Positions 52,217 through 61,245 of a DNA stretch of 64,000 bases are shown here, piece by piece. The notes under the pieces are model-generated. The model made no database searches. It worked only from the letters and a program-made list of their open reading frames with translations, and was not told where the DNA came from. Each line of letters starts with the position of its first letter. Position 1 is the first letter of the stretch. The position numbers and the translations under genes were made by a program. This DNA comes from WACF01 sp040880205 (GTDB lineage: Bacteria > Pseudomonadota > Gammaproteobacteria > Pseudomonadales > Cellvibrionaceae), in contig JBBDIU010000142.1 in the NCBI GenBank assembly GCA_040880205.1, positions 1 to 64,000 on the forward strand, in the 5' to 3' direction.

Positions 52217-53281
52217 CTAGGGGTTGCGCACCATATCCAGCGTGGCCAGGGGCAGTTCCGCCTCCAGTACCAACCCGTAGCTTAGCTTCTCGTAGGTTCG
52301 AAACACCATCAGCAGGCCAGCCCGCTCTTCCGGCAGGGCCACCACTTCATTGGCGATAGGGTCTCGCGCACGCGCGCCCTTCTTGTAAACCGCCAACACA
52401 TTGCCAATCTGCAAGCCTTCCCTTTCGCCTCGATTGAGTACCACGACGTCCATTCTGCCCACTTGGCTTATGCCACCTTCCACCGCCAGAATGGTGCCCT
52501 CCACCTCGGTGGAGGGCGGCGACGGGAAGAAGGTGGAATCGATAGTGCGTTCCTCATGGGGCAGTAAGCGGTCTTTGATGCGGATCTCTTCGGTGGTGCG
52601 GGTCACCGCGGTGGTGGCAATGTCGCCATCGACGGTTCTTACTTTGACCGTGCCGATATCCTGCGCCTGAATGCCCAGAACTTCCTCGGTAACTGGATCC
52701 ACGTATACGTCGCCTCGACGATAAACACCGTACACTGGAATGTTGTCGGCAAAATCACCCCGGGCATAGAGAAAATCACCCGCGCCTACAATCAAACGGT
52801 CCCGACCACCGGCCAAGACATAGGGGGCGCGCTCCAATTGTCCCTGGGCAACGATACGACTATTGGATAAAAACTTGTCAATGACGTCTAAGGGGATGGA
52901 GGGAATAGCTTCCGTCAGGGGAATAGTGCGCACCGAGGGACTCAGCTTCACCGTGCCGGGCTCCACCTTGTAAGTGCGCGATTCATCCCCACGTTGCACC
53001 GTAAGCCGAGGTTGCCCGTCGAGATAGATCAGGGAGATCACGTCACCGGGGTAGATGAGGTGAGGATTGTCTATTTGCGGATTGACGTGCCAGATTTCCG
53101 GCCACATCCAGGGATTTTGCAGAAATTCATCGGAGATATCCCACAGGGTATCTCCCGCGACGACGGTGTAACGGTCCGGGTGGTCTTCGCGCAATATCGG
53201 TTGCTGGCCCCAGGCGTTGTGACCCCAAGGAACGATGGCAATCAGCGATAAAACGATGACGCCGAGGAGTGTTTTTTTCAT
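52217..53281 (-). CDS. LysM-domain secreted protein
   Basis: 354-aa envelope protein with a signal peptide (residues 1-25) followed by one LysM domain at about 37-85 (YTVVAGDTLWDIS through GDVISLIYL) that should bind peptidoglycan. The rest is a beta-rich region of unknown function, with no catalytic domain seen. It lies beside dprA and across from def, as in Pseudomonas and many gammaproteobacteria. Confidence 0.92.
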   Translation of the reverse strand: MKKTLLGVIVLSLIAIVPWGHNAWGQQPILREDHPDRYTVVAGDTLWDISDEFLQNPWMWPEIWHVNPQIDNPHLIYPGDVISLIYLDGQPRLTVQRGDESRTYKVEPGTVKLSPSVRTIPLTEAIPSIPLDVIDKFLSNSRIVAQGQLERAPYVLAGGRDRLIVGAGDFLYARGDFADNIPVYGVYRRGDVYVDPVTEEVLGIQAQDIGTVKVRTVDGDIATTAVTRTTEEIRIKDRLLPHEERTIDSTFFPSPPSTEVEGTILAVEGGISQVGRMDVVVLNRGEREGLQIGNVLAVYKKGARARDPIANEVVALPEERAGLLMVFRTYEKLSYGLVLEAELPLATLDMVRNP

Positions 53282-53485
53282 AGAAACCGGTCCTGTTCGA
53301 GTCGGCTTGGTACCGTATTTAGCGTTATACTGTGGAACGGGCCAAATAAGGTTCCATTTTTTATATCGGGTCCTACCAGGAAAGAATAGTACACCGGTGG
53401 CATAAATGCAGGGCGATCATCATGTTAGCAGCGGGTGTTGCCTGTTTACTAGAGGTTTATCACAAAGGGTTTTATTTGCTTACCA

Positions 53486-53992
53486 ATGGCAGTACTAGAG
53501 ATTCTTGAATTCCCGGACGCACGGTTGCGCACCAAGGCCAAACCCGTGGCCGAGGTTGACGATCGAATCCGCCAGCTGGTCGCGGACATGTTTGACACCA
53601 TGTATGCGGCGCCCGGCATTGGCCTCGCGGCCACCCAGGTCAATGTTCACGAGCGGGTCGTGGTCATGGATCTGAGTGAGGATAAATCCCAGCCCTTAGT
53701 GTTCATTAACCCGGAAATCACCGTGTTGGATGGCGATGTGGCGGACTGCGAGGAAGGTTGCCTATCCGTTCCCGGTTACACCGAGACGGTTGTGCGTCCC
53801 ACCCATGTGCGCGTCAAAGCGCTCAACGAATATGGGGAGCCCTTCGAGCTGCTTCCCGAGGATCTACTGGCCGTGTGTATTCAACACGAAGTGGATCACC
53901 TGAACGGTAAACTCTTCGTCGATTACCTCTCGCCCCTGAAGCGGCAGCGTATCCGCAGCAAGCTGGAAAAAGCTCAACGCGTGCGCGCCTAG
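53486..53992 (+). CDS. def: Peptide deformylase
   Basis: 168-aa iron/zinc enzyme removing the N-formyl group from new proteins. All three motifs are present: GIGLAATQ, EGCLSVPG and QHEVDHLNG with HExxH. First gene of def-fmt-rsmB-trkA-trkH on the plus strand, divergent from the LysM gene. Confidence 0.98.
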   Translation: MAVLEILEFPDARLRTKAKPVAEVDDRIRQLVADMFDTMYAAPGIGLAATQVNVHERVVVMDLSEDKSQPLVFINPEITVLDGDVADCEEGCLSVPGYTETVVRPTHVRVKALNEYGEPFELLPEDLLAVCIQHEVDHLNGKLFVDYLSPLKRQRIRSKLEKAQRVRA

Positions 53993-54044
53993 CCACCACT
54001 CCATCCCAACCGATGGTCTGAATATAGAGGGCTTTTCCACCAAT

Positions 54045-55022
54045 ATGCAGGACTCTAGTAGCTTGCGCATCGTTTTTGCGGGCACGCCCGCATTTGCGGC
54101 GGATTACCTCTCTGCTCTGCTGGCAAGCCAACACCAAGTGGTAGCGGTCTACACCCAACCCGACCGCCCGGCGGGACGCGGGAAGAAACTCACCGCAAGC
54201 CCCGTGAAACAACTGGCCACGACCCACGAGCTGCCCGTATGGCAACCAGTTTCATTGCGCGGCAGCGAGGAGCAAGCGCAAATAATCTCGCTGAATGCCG
54301 ATGTAATGGTTGTAGTCGCTTACGGCTTGATTCTCCCTCAACCGGTACTCGACGCCCCAGGCCTCGGCTGCTTGAATGTCCATGCTTCGCTGCTGCCGAG
54401 GTGGCGGGGTGCCGCCCCAATTCAACGGGCCATCGAAGCGGGCGACACGGAAACCGGCATTACCATCATGCAGATGGACGCCGGTCTGGACACCGGCCCC
54501 ATGCTGGCGACGGCACGTTGCGAGATCAAAACCACCGATACCGCCGGCACACTGCTGGAACGTCTCGCTCAGTTGGGCAAGCAACCATTGCTTTCGGTGC
54601 TGGAGCAACTGTCCCTCCGCACAGCGACCTACACGCCTCAAAACGAATCCCAGGCGAGCTATGCCAGTAAAATTGACAAACGCGAAGCGGAAATCAACTG
54701 GCGACACGGGGCGGCGGGGATCGACCGCAAAATACGCGCGTTCAATCCCCTGCCCGGTGCTTTTACTCACTATCAGGGCCAACGGATCAGAATTCTGCGC
54801 GCGGCGCCCCTGCCACCGTCCGGGGATAACGATGAGAGAGAACACGATGAGCTTGCCACCGGTACCGTTGCCGCGGCCCAAGGCGCGGACCTTGTGGTAC
54901 GCTGTGGTGATGGCCAACTTCGACTGATTGAAATACAACTGCCGGGAAAAAAGTCCATGCCGGTGGACGATGTTTTGCGTGGAAACAAGGATCTTTTTGT
55001 TCCCGGCCAGCGGTTTCACTAA
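54045..55022 (+). CDS. fmt: Methionyl-tRNA formyltransferase
   Basis: 325-aa enzyme formylating initiator Met-tRNA. The N-terminal formyltransferase domain (about 5-190) includes LNVHASLLPRWRGAAPIQRAI with the catalytic Asn/His and a later GDTETGITIMQMDAGLDTG; the C-terminal domain (about 205-320) binds tRNA. It follows def by 52 bp and is followed four bases later by rsmB. Confidence 0.97.
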   Translation: MQDSSSLRIVFAGTPAFAADYLSALLASQHQVVAVYTQPDRPAGRGKKLTASPVKQLATTHELPVWQPVSLRGSEEQAQIISLNADVMVVVAYGLILPQPVLDAPGLGCLNVHASLLPRWRGAAPIQRAIEAGDTETGITIMQMDAGLDTGPMLATARCEIKTTDTAGTLLERLAQLGKQPLLSVLEQLSLRTATYTPQNESQASYASKIDKREAEINWRHGAAGIDRKIRAFNPLPGAFTHYQGQRIRILRAAPLPPSGDNDEREHDELATGTVAAAQGADLVVRCGDGQLRLIEIQLPGKKSMPVDDVLRGNKDLFVPGQRFH

Positions 55023-55025
55023 AGA

Positions 55026-56330
55026 ATGAAGACCCGCACTGTCGCCGCCAGGGTGATTGCCAACCTACTCAACCAGCGGGGGTCCCTGTCGAGTTTATTA
55101 CCCGATGCCATGGCCGATGTCCCGGCGCGTGATCGCGCTTTGCTACAGGAGCTCTGCTACGGCACGTGCCGCTGGCAGCCAAAGCTGCAGTGTTACCTGG
55201 ACGTTCTGGTGGACAAGCCGCTGCGTAATAAGGACCGCGACGTACACGCGCTGCTACTAATCGGCCTGTACCAACTGAGCTGTTTGCGCGTTCCGGACCA
55301 TGCCGCCATCAACAGCACGGTCGAAGCCACCCAGGGCCTCAAGAAGCCTTGGGCAAAACAGCTGGTCAACGGCGTTTTGCGACGTTTTCAGCGTGAAGAG
55401 CAAGCCCTGGCCGCATCGCTCGGCCACCTGCCAGCTTTTTCGAACGCACATCCTGCCTGGTTGGTTTCCACTTTTCAAAATGCCTGGCCAGAACAGTTGG
55501 GAGGCATACTCTCCGCCAACAACTCGCACCCGCCATTGACGCTGCGCGTTAACCGTCAACAGATGAATCGGGACGATTATCTCTCCTTGCTCAACGCCCA
55601 GGACTTGCCAGCCGAGCCTACCCCATACAGTCCCGACGGCGTTACCCTAAGCAAGCCGGTGGACGTGGAACAACTGCCCTTGTTTGCCGAAGGGGCGGTC
55701 AGCGTTCAGGATGAAGCCGCCCAGTTGAGCGCCGGATTATTGGAACTGAGGCCGGGCTTTCACGTGTTGGACGCCTGCTGTGCACCGGGCGGGAAAACCG
55801 CGCATATGCTGGAGACGCAAACGCAGTTGGGCCGCATGGTCGGCTTGGATATCAGCGAGCCGCGAATTGAACGCACCCGCCACAATCTGCAGCGCTTGAA
55901 CCTGGCGGCGGAGCTGGTGGTCGGCGACGCGATACAAGCTTCGAGCCGGTGGCCACCCGAGTCGTTCGACCGGATTCTGGTGGATGCACCCTGCTCGGCC
56001 ACCGGCATCATTCGCCGGCATCCCGACATTAAACTGTTGCGTACGCCTGAGGAAGTTGCGCGCCTTGTGGCCAGTCAGCATGCGATTTTGCAAGCCATGT
56101 GGCCACTACTAAAGCCTGGAGGCATCCTGCTCTATGCCACTTGTTCGATACTTCCCCAAGAAAATACCGAGGTGGTGAGCCAGTTCCTGCGCGAGTATTC
56201 GGACGCACGGCATCAACCGCTTGCCGCAAGCTGGGGGGTGGCGCAACCCCGCGGAAGACAGTTGTTACCGCAACCGAATGGCCACGACGGTTTTTACTTC
56301 GCCCGCCTGGAAAAACACCAGCGCACTTAA
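55026..56330 (+). CDS. rsmB: 16S rRNA m5C967 methyltransferase RsmB
   Basis: 434-aa SAM-dependent methyltransferase (Sun/Fmu). An N-terminal NusB-like domain (about 5-135) precedes the catalytic domain. Motifs are DACCAPGGKT (SAM), the DAPCSATGIIRRHP catalytic cysteine loop and YATCSILPQENTEV with the second cysteine. It lies three bases after the fmt stop codon. Confidence 0.97.
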   Translation: MKTRTVAARVIANLLNQRGSLSSLLPDAMADVPARDRALLQELCYGTCRWQPKLQCYLDVLVDKPLRNKDRDVHALLLIGLYQLSCLRVPDHAAINSTVEATQGLKKPWAKQLVNGVLRRFQREEQALAASLGHLPAFSNAHPAWLVSTFQNAWPEQLGGILSANNSHPPLTLRVNRQQMNRDDYLSLLNAQDLPAEPTPYSPDGVTLSKPVDVEQLPLFAEGAVSVQDEAAQLSAGLLELRPGFHVLDACCAPGGKTAHMLETQTQLGRMVGLDISEPRIERTRHNLQRLNLAAELVVGDAIQASSRWPPESFDRILVDAPCSATGIIRRHPDIKLLRTPEEVARLVASQHAILQAMWPLLKPGGILLYATCSILPQENTEVVSQFLREYSDARHQPLAASWGVAQPRGRQLLPQPNGHDGFYFARLEKHQRT

Positions 56331-56396
56331 AAGCAGGCAATTCCACCGCAGTACCGGTAGAATTCGCGCCAGGCTCTCCACCGATGAGTTTGTCCC

Positions 56397-57782
56397 ATGA
56401 AAATCATCATTCTCGGCGCTGGCCAAGTGGGTGGCACCCTGGCGCAAAACCTTGCCAACGAAGCCAACGATATTACGGTGGTGGACGGTAACGAGGCCAG
56501 GCTACAAGCCCTGCGCGATCGCATTGACATCGGCGTGGTTTGTGGTGCCGCTTCGCATCCCGAGATCCTCATCCAGGCCGGTATTCGCGACGCGGATTTG
56601 CTGATTGCGGTAACTAACGACGACGAAACCAACATGGTCGCCTGTCAGGTTTCCCACAGCCTATTTCGCACTCCCACAAAAATTGCACGCATTCGTGCCA
56701 ATGCCTATCTCGCCCAACCCGATCTGTTTCGCGATACGGCGATTCCCATTGATGTCTTGATCAGTCCCGAGCAGTTGGTATCGGACTACATCTGTCGGCT
56801 CATCGAACAGCCCGGCGCCTTACAGGTGTTGGATTTCGCCGGTGGCGAGGTGCAACTGGTCGCGGTGAAAGCCTATTACGGCGGACCATTGGTGGGGCAG
56901 GAATTGCGCTTTTTGCGCCAGCACATGCCGGCCGTGGATACCCGCGTGGCGGCAATTTTTCGGCGCGACCGCCCGATCACGCCGACCGGCGCCACGGTCA
57001 TTGAAGCGGATGACGAGGTGTTCTTTATCGCCGCCAAAGCGGATATCCGCGCGGTGATGAGTGAGTTGCGCCGGCTGGAGTCCCCTTACAAGCGCATAAC
57101 AATCGCTGGTGGCGGCAACATTGGTTTGCGTCTGACGCGTAAGTTGGAGTCCAGCTATTCGGTACGCGTTATCGAACACAATCCCAAGCGCTGCGCTCAA
57201 TTGTCGGAACAATTACAGCGCGCCATCGTATTGCAAGGCAGCGCGTCCGATCAGGACCTGCTACTGGAAGAAAACATCGAGGAGACCGATGTATTTCTGG
57301 CCGTCACCGATGACGACGAAGCCAATATCATGTCTTCCATGCTCGCCAAACGACTCGGCGCGCGCAAAGTAATGACGCTAATCAATAACCCCGCGTACGT
57401 GGACTTGGTGCAAGGTGGGGAGATCGACATCGCCATATCTCCGCAGCTGACCACCATCGGCAGCCTGCTGACCCATGTTCGACGCGGTGATATGGTCAAC
57501 GTGCATTCGCTTCGACGCGGGGCGGCGGAAGCGATTGAAATCATCGCCCACGGCGATGCGCGCTCATCCAAGGTAGTGGGCAAAGCCCTTGAAGACATCG
57601 ACCTGCCCGAGGGCGCCAATGTCGGCGCAATCGTTCGGGAAAAAGACGGCAAAAGCCAAGTGCTGATAGCCCACGACGACATTGTGGTGGAAACCGGCGA
57701 TCACGTCATCTTGTTCCTGGTGGACAAGAAGTTTACCCGGAATATCGAGCAACTCTTCCAAGTCGGGTTCAGCTTCTTTTAA
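56397..57782 (+). CDS. trkA: Trk potassium uptake system peripheral protein TrkA
   Basis: 461-aa cytoplasmic NAD-binding regulator of the Trk K+ channel. It is an internal duplication: two Rossmann RCK-N domains (ILGAGQVGG at residue 4 and IAGGGNIGLR near 235), each followed by an RCK-C domain. It is followed one base after its stop by trkH, so the two subunits are co-expressed. Confidence 0.97.
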   Translation: MKIIILGAGQVGGTLAQNLANEANDITVVDGNEARLQALRDRIDIGVVCGAASHPEILIQAGIRDADLLIAVTNDDETNMVACQVSHSLFRTPTKIARIRANAYLAQPDLFRDTAIPIDVLISPEQLVSDYICRLIEQPGALQVLDFAGGEVQLVAVKAYYGGPLVGQELRFLRQHMPAVDTRVAAIFRRDRPITPTGATVIEADDEVFFIAAKADIRAVMSELRRLESPYKRITIAGGGNIGLRLTRKLESSYSVRVIEHNPKRCAQLSEQLQRAIVLQGSASDQDLLLEENIEETDVFLAVTDDDEANIMSSMLAKRLGARKVMTLINNPAYVDLVQGGEIDIAISPQLTTIGSLLTHVRRGDMVNVHSLRRGAAEAIEIIAHGDARSSKVVGKALEDIDLPEGANVGAIVREKDGKSQVLIAHDDIVVETGDHVILFLVDKKFTRNIEQLFQVGFSFF

Positions 57783-57783
57783 C

Positions 57784-59232
57784 ATGCATCCAGCTATTAT
57801 TTCAAAGGTTCTCGGCATCCTGTTAATGGGCTACAGCATCGTGTTGGTGCCGCCCGTTATTGTTTCCTTGATCTATCAGGACAATGTCCACCAGGCATTT
57901 TTGATTTCCTTTGCCATCACACTATTCACCGGTGTAGTGCTGTGGCTGCTGGCCCGCGGCAAACGGCAAGACCTGCGAACCCGCGATGGCTTCGTGGTAA
58001 CAGCACTATTCTGGGCGGTTTTGGGATTATTCGGCGCCCTGCCTTTTCTATTGTCCGAATCCCCCACACTCAGTATCACCGACGCCGTGTTCGAGTCCAT
58101 GTCCGGCCTCACCACAACGGGCGCCACCGTTATTAGCGGCCTCGACTATCTGCCGGAGTCGATTTTGTTTTACCGGCAATCACTGCAATGGTTGGGTGGT
58201 ATTGGAATCATTGTTGTAGCAATTGCGATCTTGCCCATGCTCGGCATCGGCGGTATGCAATTATACCGTGCGGAAATTCCCGGGCCGGTCAAGGACACCA
58301 AGCTAACCCCGCGTATTACCGAAACCGCCAAGGCACTCATTTTTATTTATGCCGGCCTCACGATTGTGTGCATGCTGGCATATTGGTACGCGGGTATGAG
58401 TTTTTTCGATGCGATTTGCCACGCGTTTTCCACGGTCGCCATTGGCGGTTTTTCAACTCACGACGAGAGTATCGGCTACTTCAACAGTCCGGCAATCGTG
58501 TGGGTGGCTATTTTTTTTATGTTCTTCTCCGCCATTAATTTCGCGTTGCACTTTTTTGCCTGGCATAACCGTAGCATCAAACAGTATTTGCATGATCCTG
58601 AGTTCAAATTTTATTTTTTCTGCATCCTGCTGGGGATAGCGATTACCGTCAGTTACCTTATAGCAAGCAATACCTACGGTCCCATGGAAAGTCTTTTGCA
58701 CGGCACTTTTGAGTTGGTGGCTATTGTAACCACAACCGGTTACTCAACCGTTGGCTTTAGTAACTGGCCAGGCTTTTTGCCCTTTATGATTTTTATTGGC
58801 GCGTTCATGGGGGGCTGCTCCATGTCCACCGCTGGCGGAATGAAGGTGATCCGCGTGCTGCTGGTGTGCAAGCAAGGGCTTCGGGAAATTCATCGGCTCA
58901 TTCACCCCAATGCGGTTATTCCCATAAAGATCGGAAAAAGAACGGTGTCCGATCGGGTGGTCGATGCAGTATGGGGGTTTTTTGCGCTCTATGTGTTTTC
59001 CTTCGCCACCATGTTTTTGCTATTAATGGCAACCGGGCTGGACTTTTTGACTGCCGTATCCGCGGTCGGCGCATGTATCAATAATCTGGGCCCGGGAATG
59101 GGCGACGTGGCCGCCAACTACGCCAATATCAATCCCGCGGCCAAATGGATACTATGTTTTGCCATGCTGCTGGGGCGCCTGGAAGTGTTTACCCTGCTGG
59201 TCCTATTTACCCCGATGTTTTGGCGGCGCTAA
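57784..59232 (+). CDS. trkH: Trk potassium uptake channel subunit TrkH
   Basis: 482-aa inner-membrane channel of the TrkH/KtrB family, four M1-P-M2 repeats. Selectivity segments with TTTGATV (first) and TTTGYSTVGF (third) and FMGGCSMSTAGGMK are visible. The ATG at 57784 is used rather than an upstream in-frame start inside trkA. Its 3' end overlaps the convergent acyltransferase gene by 26 bp. Confidence 0.95.
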   Translation: MHPAIISKVLGILLMGYSIVLVPPVIVSLIYQDNVHQAFLISFAITLFTGVVLWLLARGKRQDLRTRDGFVVTALFWAVLGLFGALPFLLSESPTLSITDAVFESMSGLTTTGATVISGLDYLPESILFYRQSLQWLGGIGIIVVAIAILPMLGIGGMQLYRAEIPGPVKDTKLTPRITETAKALIFIYAGLTIVCMLAYWYAGMSFFDAICHAFSTVAIGGFSTHDESIGYFNSPAIVWVAIFFMFFSAINFALHFFAWHNRSIKQYLHDPEFKFYFFCILLGIAITVSYLIASNTYGPMESLLHGTFELVAIVTTTGYSTVGFSNWPGFLPFMIFIGAFMGGCSMSTAGGMKVIRVLLVCKQGLREIHRLIHPNAVIPIKIGKRTVSDRVVDAVWGFFALYVFSFATMFLLLMATGLDFLTAVSAVGACINNLGPGMGDVAANYANINPAAKWILCFAMLLGRLEVFTLLVLFTPMFWRR

Positions 59233-60121
59233 CAACATGTTTGAAGCGTTTATACTCCCACTGGTACTGCTCGGGAATTTCCCTCACGCAGGCTTCCACG
59301 CTACGGTTGAGCGCGTTTAAGCTACTCGCCATTTCCCGATCCTTAATGGCTCTATCAGCTTCCCTGACCACCACCTCGTAACCGTCGGTTACTCGCTTGG
59401 CAAAAATCATCAAGACATCGCAATCGGTCCGCTGTACGAGTTTATGGATCAGCGTCATCGTTTGCGCGGGCTGTCCAAAAAAATGCGCGGCTCGTCCGGC
59501 GCCTTCATCCGGCACTTGGTCCGGTAGGATGGCTACCACTTCTCCCGCCTGTAAAGCCTTGAGCACTTGACTGACACCCTTTCGCGAAGCAGGTGCCAGT
59601 TTGATCCCGGCGCGGCCCCGGCCCCGCAACATCAAATCGTCGATAGCGTCCATTCCGCTGGGCTGATACATAAACGTGATATGTTTCAAACGCGGTGGCA
59701 GCCAGGGCCCCATGATTTCCCAATTGCCAAGATGCGGTGCCAGCAAGAGCAGGCCGCGCCCCGAGGTCTGTTGCTGTTCGACTCGCGCAAACCCATCCAC
59801 GCCCACTACATAGCACCTGAGTTTCTCGGGTGCTTGTATCCAAATCGAGGGAGCTTCCAGCGCGGTCATGGCCGTGTGTACAAGGCTCGACCTGACCAGC
59901 GCCGCTTGTCCGGCGGGGTCCATGTCCGGAAAGCAGCGATTCACATTGTCCCGGCTGATTTCAACCGGACGACCCCCGAACCCATAGGAAATCCTACCGA
60001 CAAAGCCGCCGATCCCGCGGTTGACCAGCAAAGGTAACCGTCCCAGGATGCGGATAGCCAAACTCCCGAGCGCCGGCCGGACACGACGGGTAAATTTTTT
60101 CAGGGGTCGCTTGCGAGACAT
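59207..60121 (-). CDS. Lysophospholipid/lipid A acyltransferase (LpxL/HtrB family)
   Basis: 304-aa membrane-associated acyltransferase that probably adds a secondary acyl chain to lipid A. The catalytic HX4E is HLGNWE near residue 137, and a DQVPDEG site and FFGQPA segment downstream are typical. A basic N-terminus is followed by a hydrophobic region. In P. aeruginosa the corresponding position (PA0011, from memory) is an htrB-type gene. The acyl specificity cannot be read. Confidence 0.88.
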   Translation of the reverse strand: MSRKRPLKKFTRRVRPALGSLAIRILGRLPLLVNRGIGGFVGRISYGFGGRPVEISRDNVNRCFPDMDPAGQAALVRSSLVHTAMTALEAPSIWIQAPEKLRCYVVGVDGFARVEQQQTSGRGLLLLAPHLGNWEIMGPWLPPRLKHITFMYQPSGMDAIDDLMLRGRGRAGIKLAPASRKGVSQVLKALQAGEVVAILPDQVPDEGAGRAAHFFGQPAQTMTLIHKLVQRTDCDVLMIFAKRVTDGYEVVVREADRAIKDREMASSLNALNRSVEACVREIPEQYQWEYKRFKHVVSAAKTSG

Positions 60122-60291
60122 GATCGTATCGAGGAGCCGGTTGGGAGCGAAGACGGAAACACCGGCAGCTTACCGGAAATCACCCATGATGGAAGCGAAC
60201 GAGCATATCAAAGGTTCAGTCAGCCCGGTATAATTGCGGGCTTTTCGCAATGGCCTGCCGGCCAAGTATTCCACGACAGGGGCTTTGTCGC

Positions 60292-61245
60292 GTGTCTGAC
60301 AGCACACATTCCGATTTTTCGACCTTTCAAGGTTTGATTGGCGCGTTGCAACAATTTTGGGCCGCCCAGGGCTGCGTGATACTGCAGCCGCTAGATATGG
60401 CAGTGGGTGCCGGCACCTTTCATCCCGCCACTTTCCTGCGCTCCATAGGCCCAGAGACCTGGAACACCGCCTATGTGCAACCGTGCCGGCGACCCACCGA
60501 CGGCCGCTACGGGGAGAATCCCAACCGCTTGCAGCATTATTATCAATTCCAGGTGCTGCTTAAGCCCTCCCCGGACAATATCCAGGAACTCTATCTGGAT
60601 TCCCTGCGCATGCTGGGCTTTGATCCCTTGACCCACGACATTCGCTTTGTCGAAGACAACTGGGAATCACCTACCCTAGGGGCCTGGGGCTTGGGCTGGG
60701 AGGTTTGGCTCAACGGCATGGAAGTCACCCAGTTTACTTATTTCCAGCAGGTCGGCGGCCTGGAGTGCTACCCCGTTAGCGGCGAAATCACCTATGGCCT
60801 GGAACGTCTTGCCATGTACTTACAAGGCGTCAACTCCATTTTTGACCTGGTCTGGACCCGCGGCCCGGACGGGATAGCCGTTACCTATGGCGACGTGTTT
60901 CACCAAAATGAAATGGAAATGTCCGCTTACAACTTCAACGAAGCGGACGTGCCATTTTTGTTCAAGACCTTTGACGCCTGTGAGGCGGAAAGCAAACGCC
61001 TGGTGGAAAAAGGCTTGCCATTACCGGCCTATGAAATGGTTATGCAAGCTTCACATGCGTTTAATCTGCTGGACGCCCGCCACGCTATTTCGGTGACGGA
61101 GCGACAACGTTTCATTCTGCGGGTGCGAACCCTGGCCCGAGCGGTGGCTAAAGCCTATTTCGATGCACGCAAAGCACTGGGTTTTCCGCTGGCGCCCACG
61201 GCATTGCGCGATGAAGTCATGGCCGCAAGCGGGGAGGATCGATAG
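60292..61245 (+). CDS. glyQ: Glycyl-tRNA synthetase alpha subunit
   Basis: 317-aa catalytic subunit of the bacterial-type alpha2beta2 GlyRS. The N-terminal FQGLIGALQQFWAAQGCVI and motif PATFLRSIGPETWNTAYVQPCRRP (key part PCRRPTDGRYGENPNR) are unmistakable. The GTG at 60292 is preferred because GGGG lies about eight bases upstream and the resulting N-terminus fits the family. Overlaps glyS by one base. Confidence 0.97.
   Translation: MSDSTHSDFSTFQGLIGALQQFWAAQGCVILQPLDMAVGAGTFHPATFLRSIGPETWNTAYVQPCRRPTDGRYGENPNRLQHYYQFQVLLKPSPDNIQELYLDSLRMLGFDPLTHDIRFVEDNWESPTLGAWGLGWEVWLNGMEVTQFTYFQQVGGLECYPVSGEITYGLERLAMYLQGVNSIFDLVWTRGPDGIAVTYGDVFHQNEMEMSAYNFNEADVPFLFKTFDACEAESKRLVEKGLPLPAYEMVMQASHAFNLLDARHAISVTERQRFILRVRTLARAVAKAYFDARKALGFPLAPTALRDEVMAASGEDR

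Noticed and set aside
60122..60291. Glycine riboswitch upstream of glyQ
   Set aside because: No conserved glycine aptamer pattern seen in the short leader; start and context are simple.
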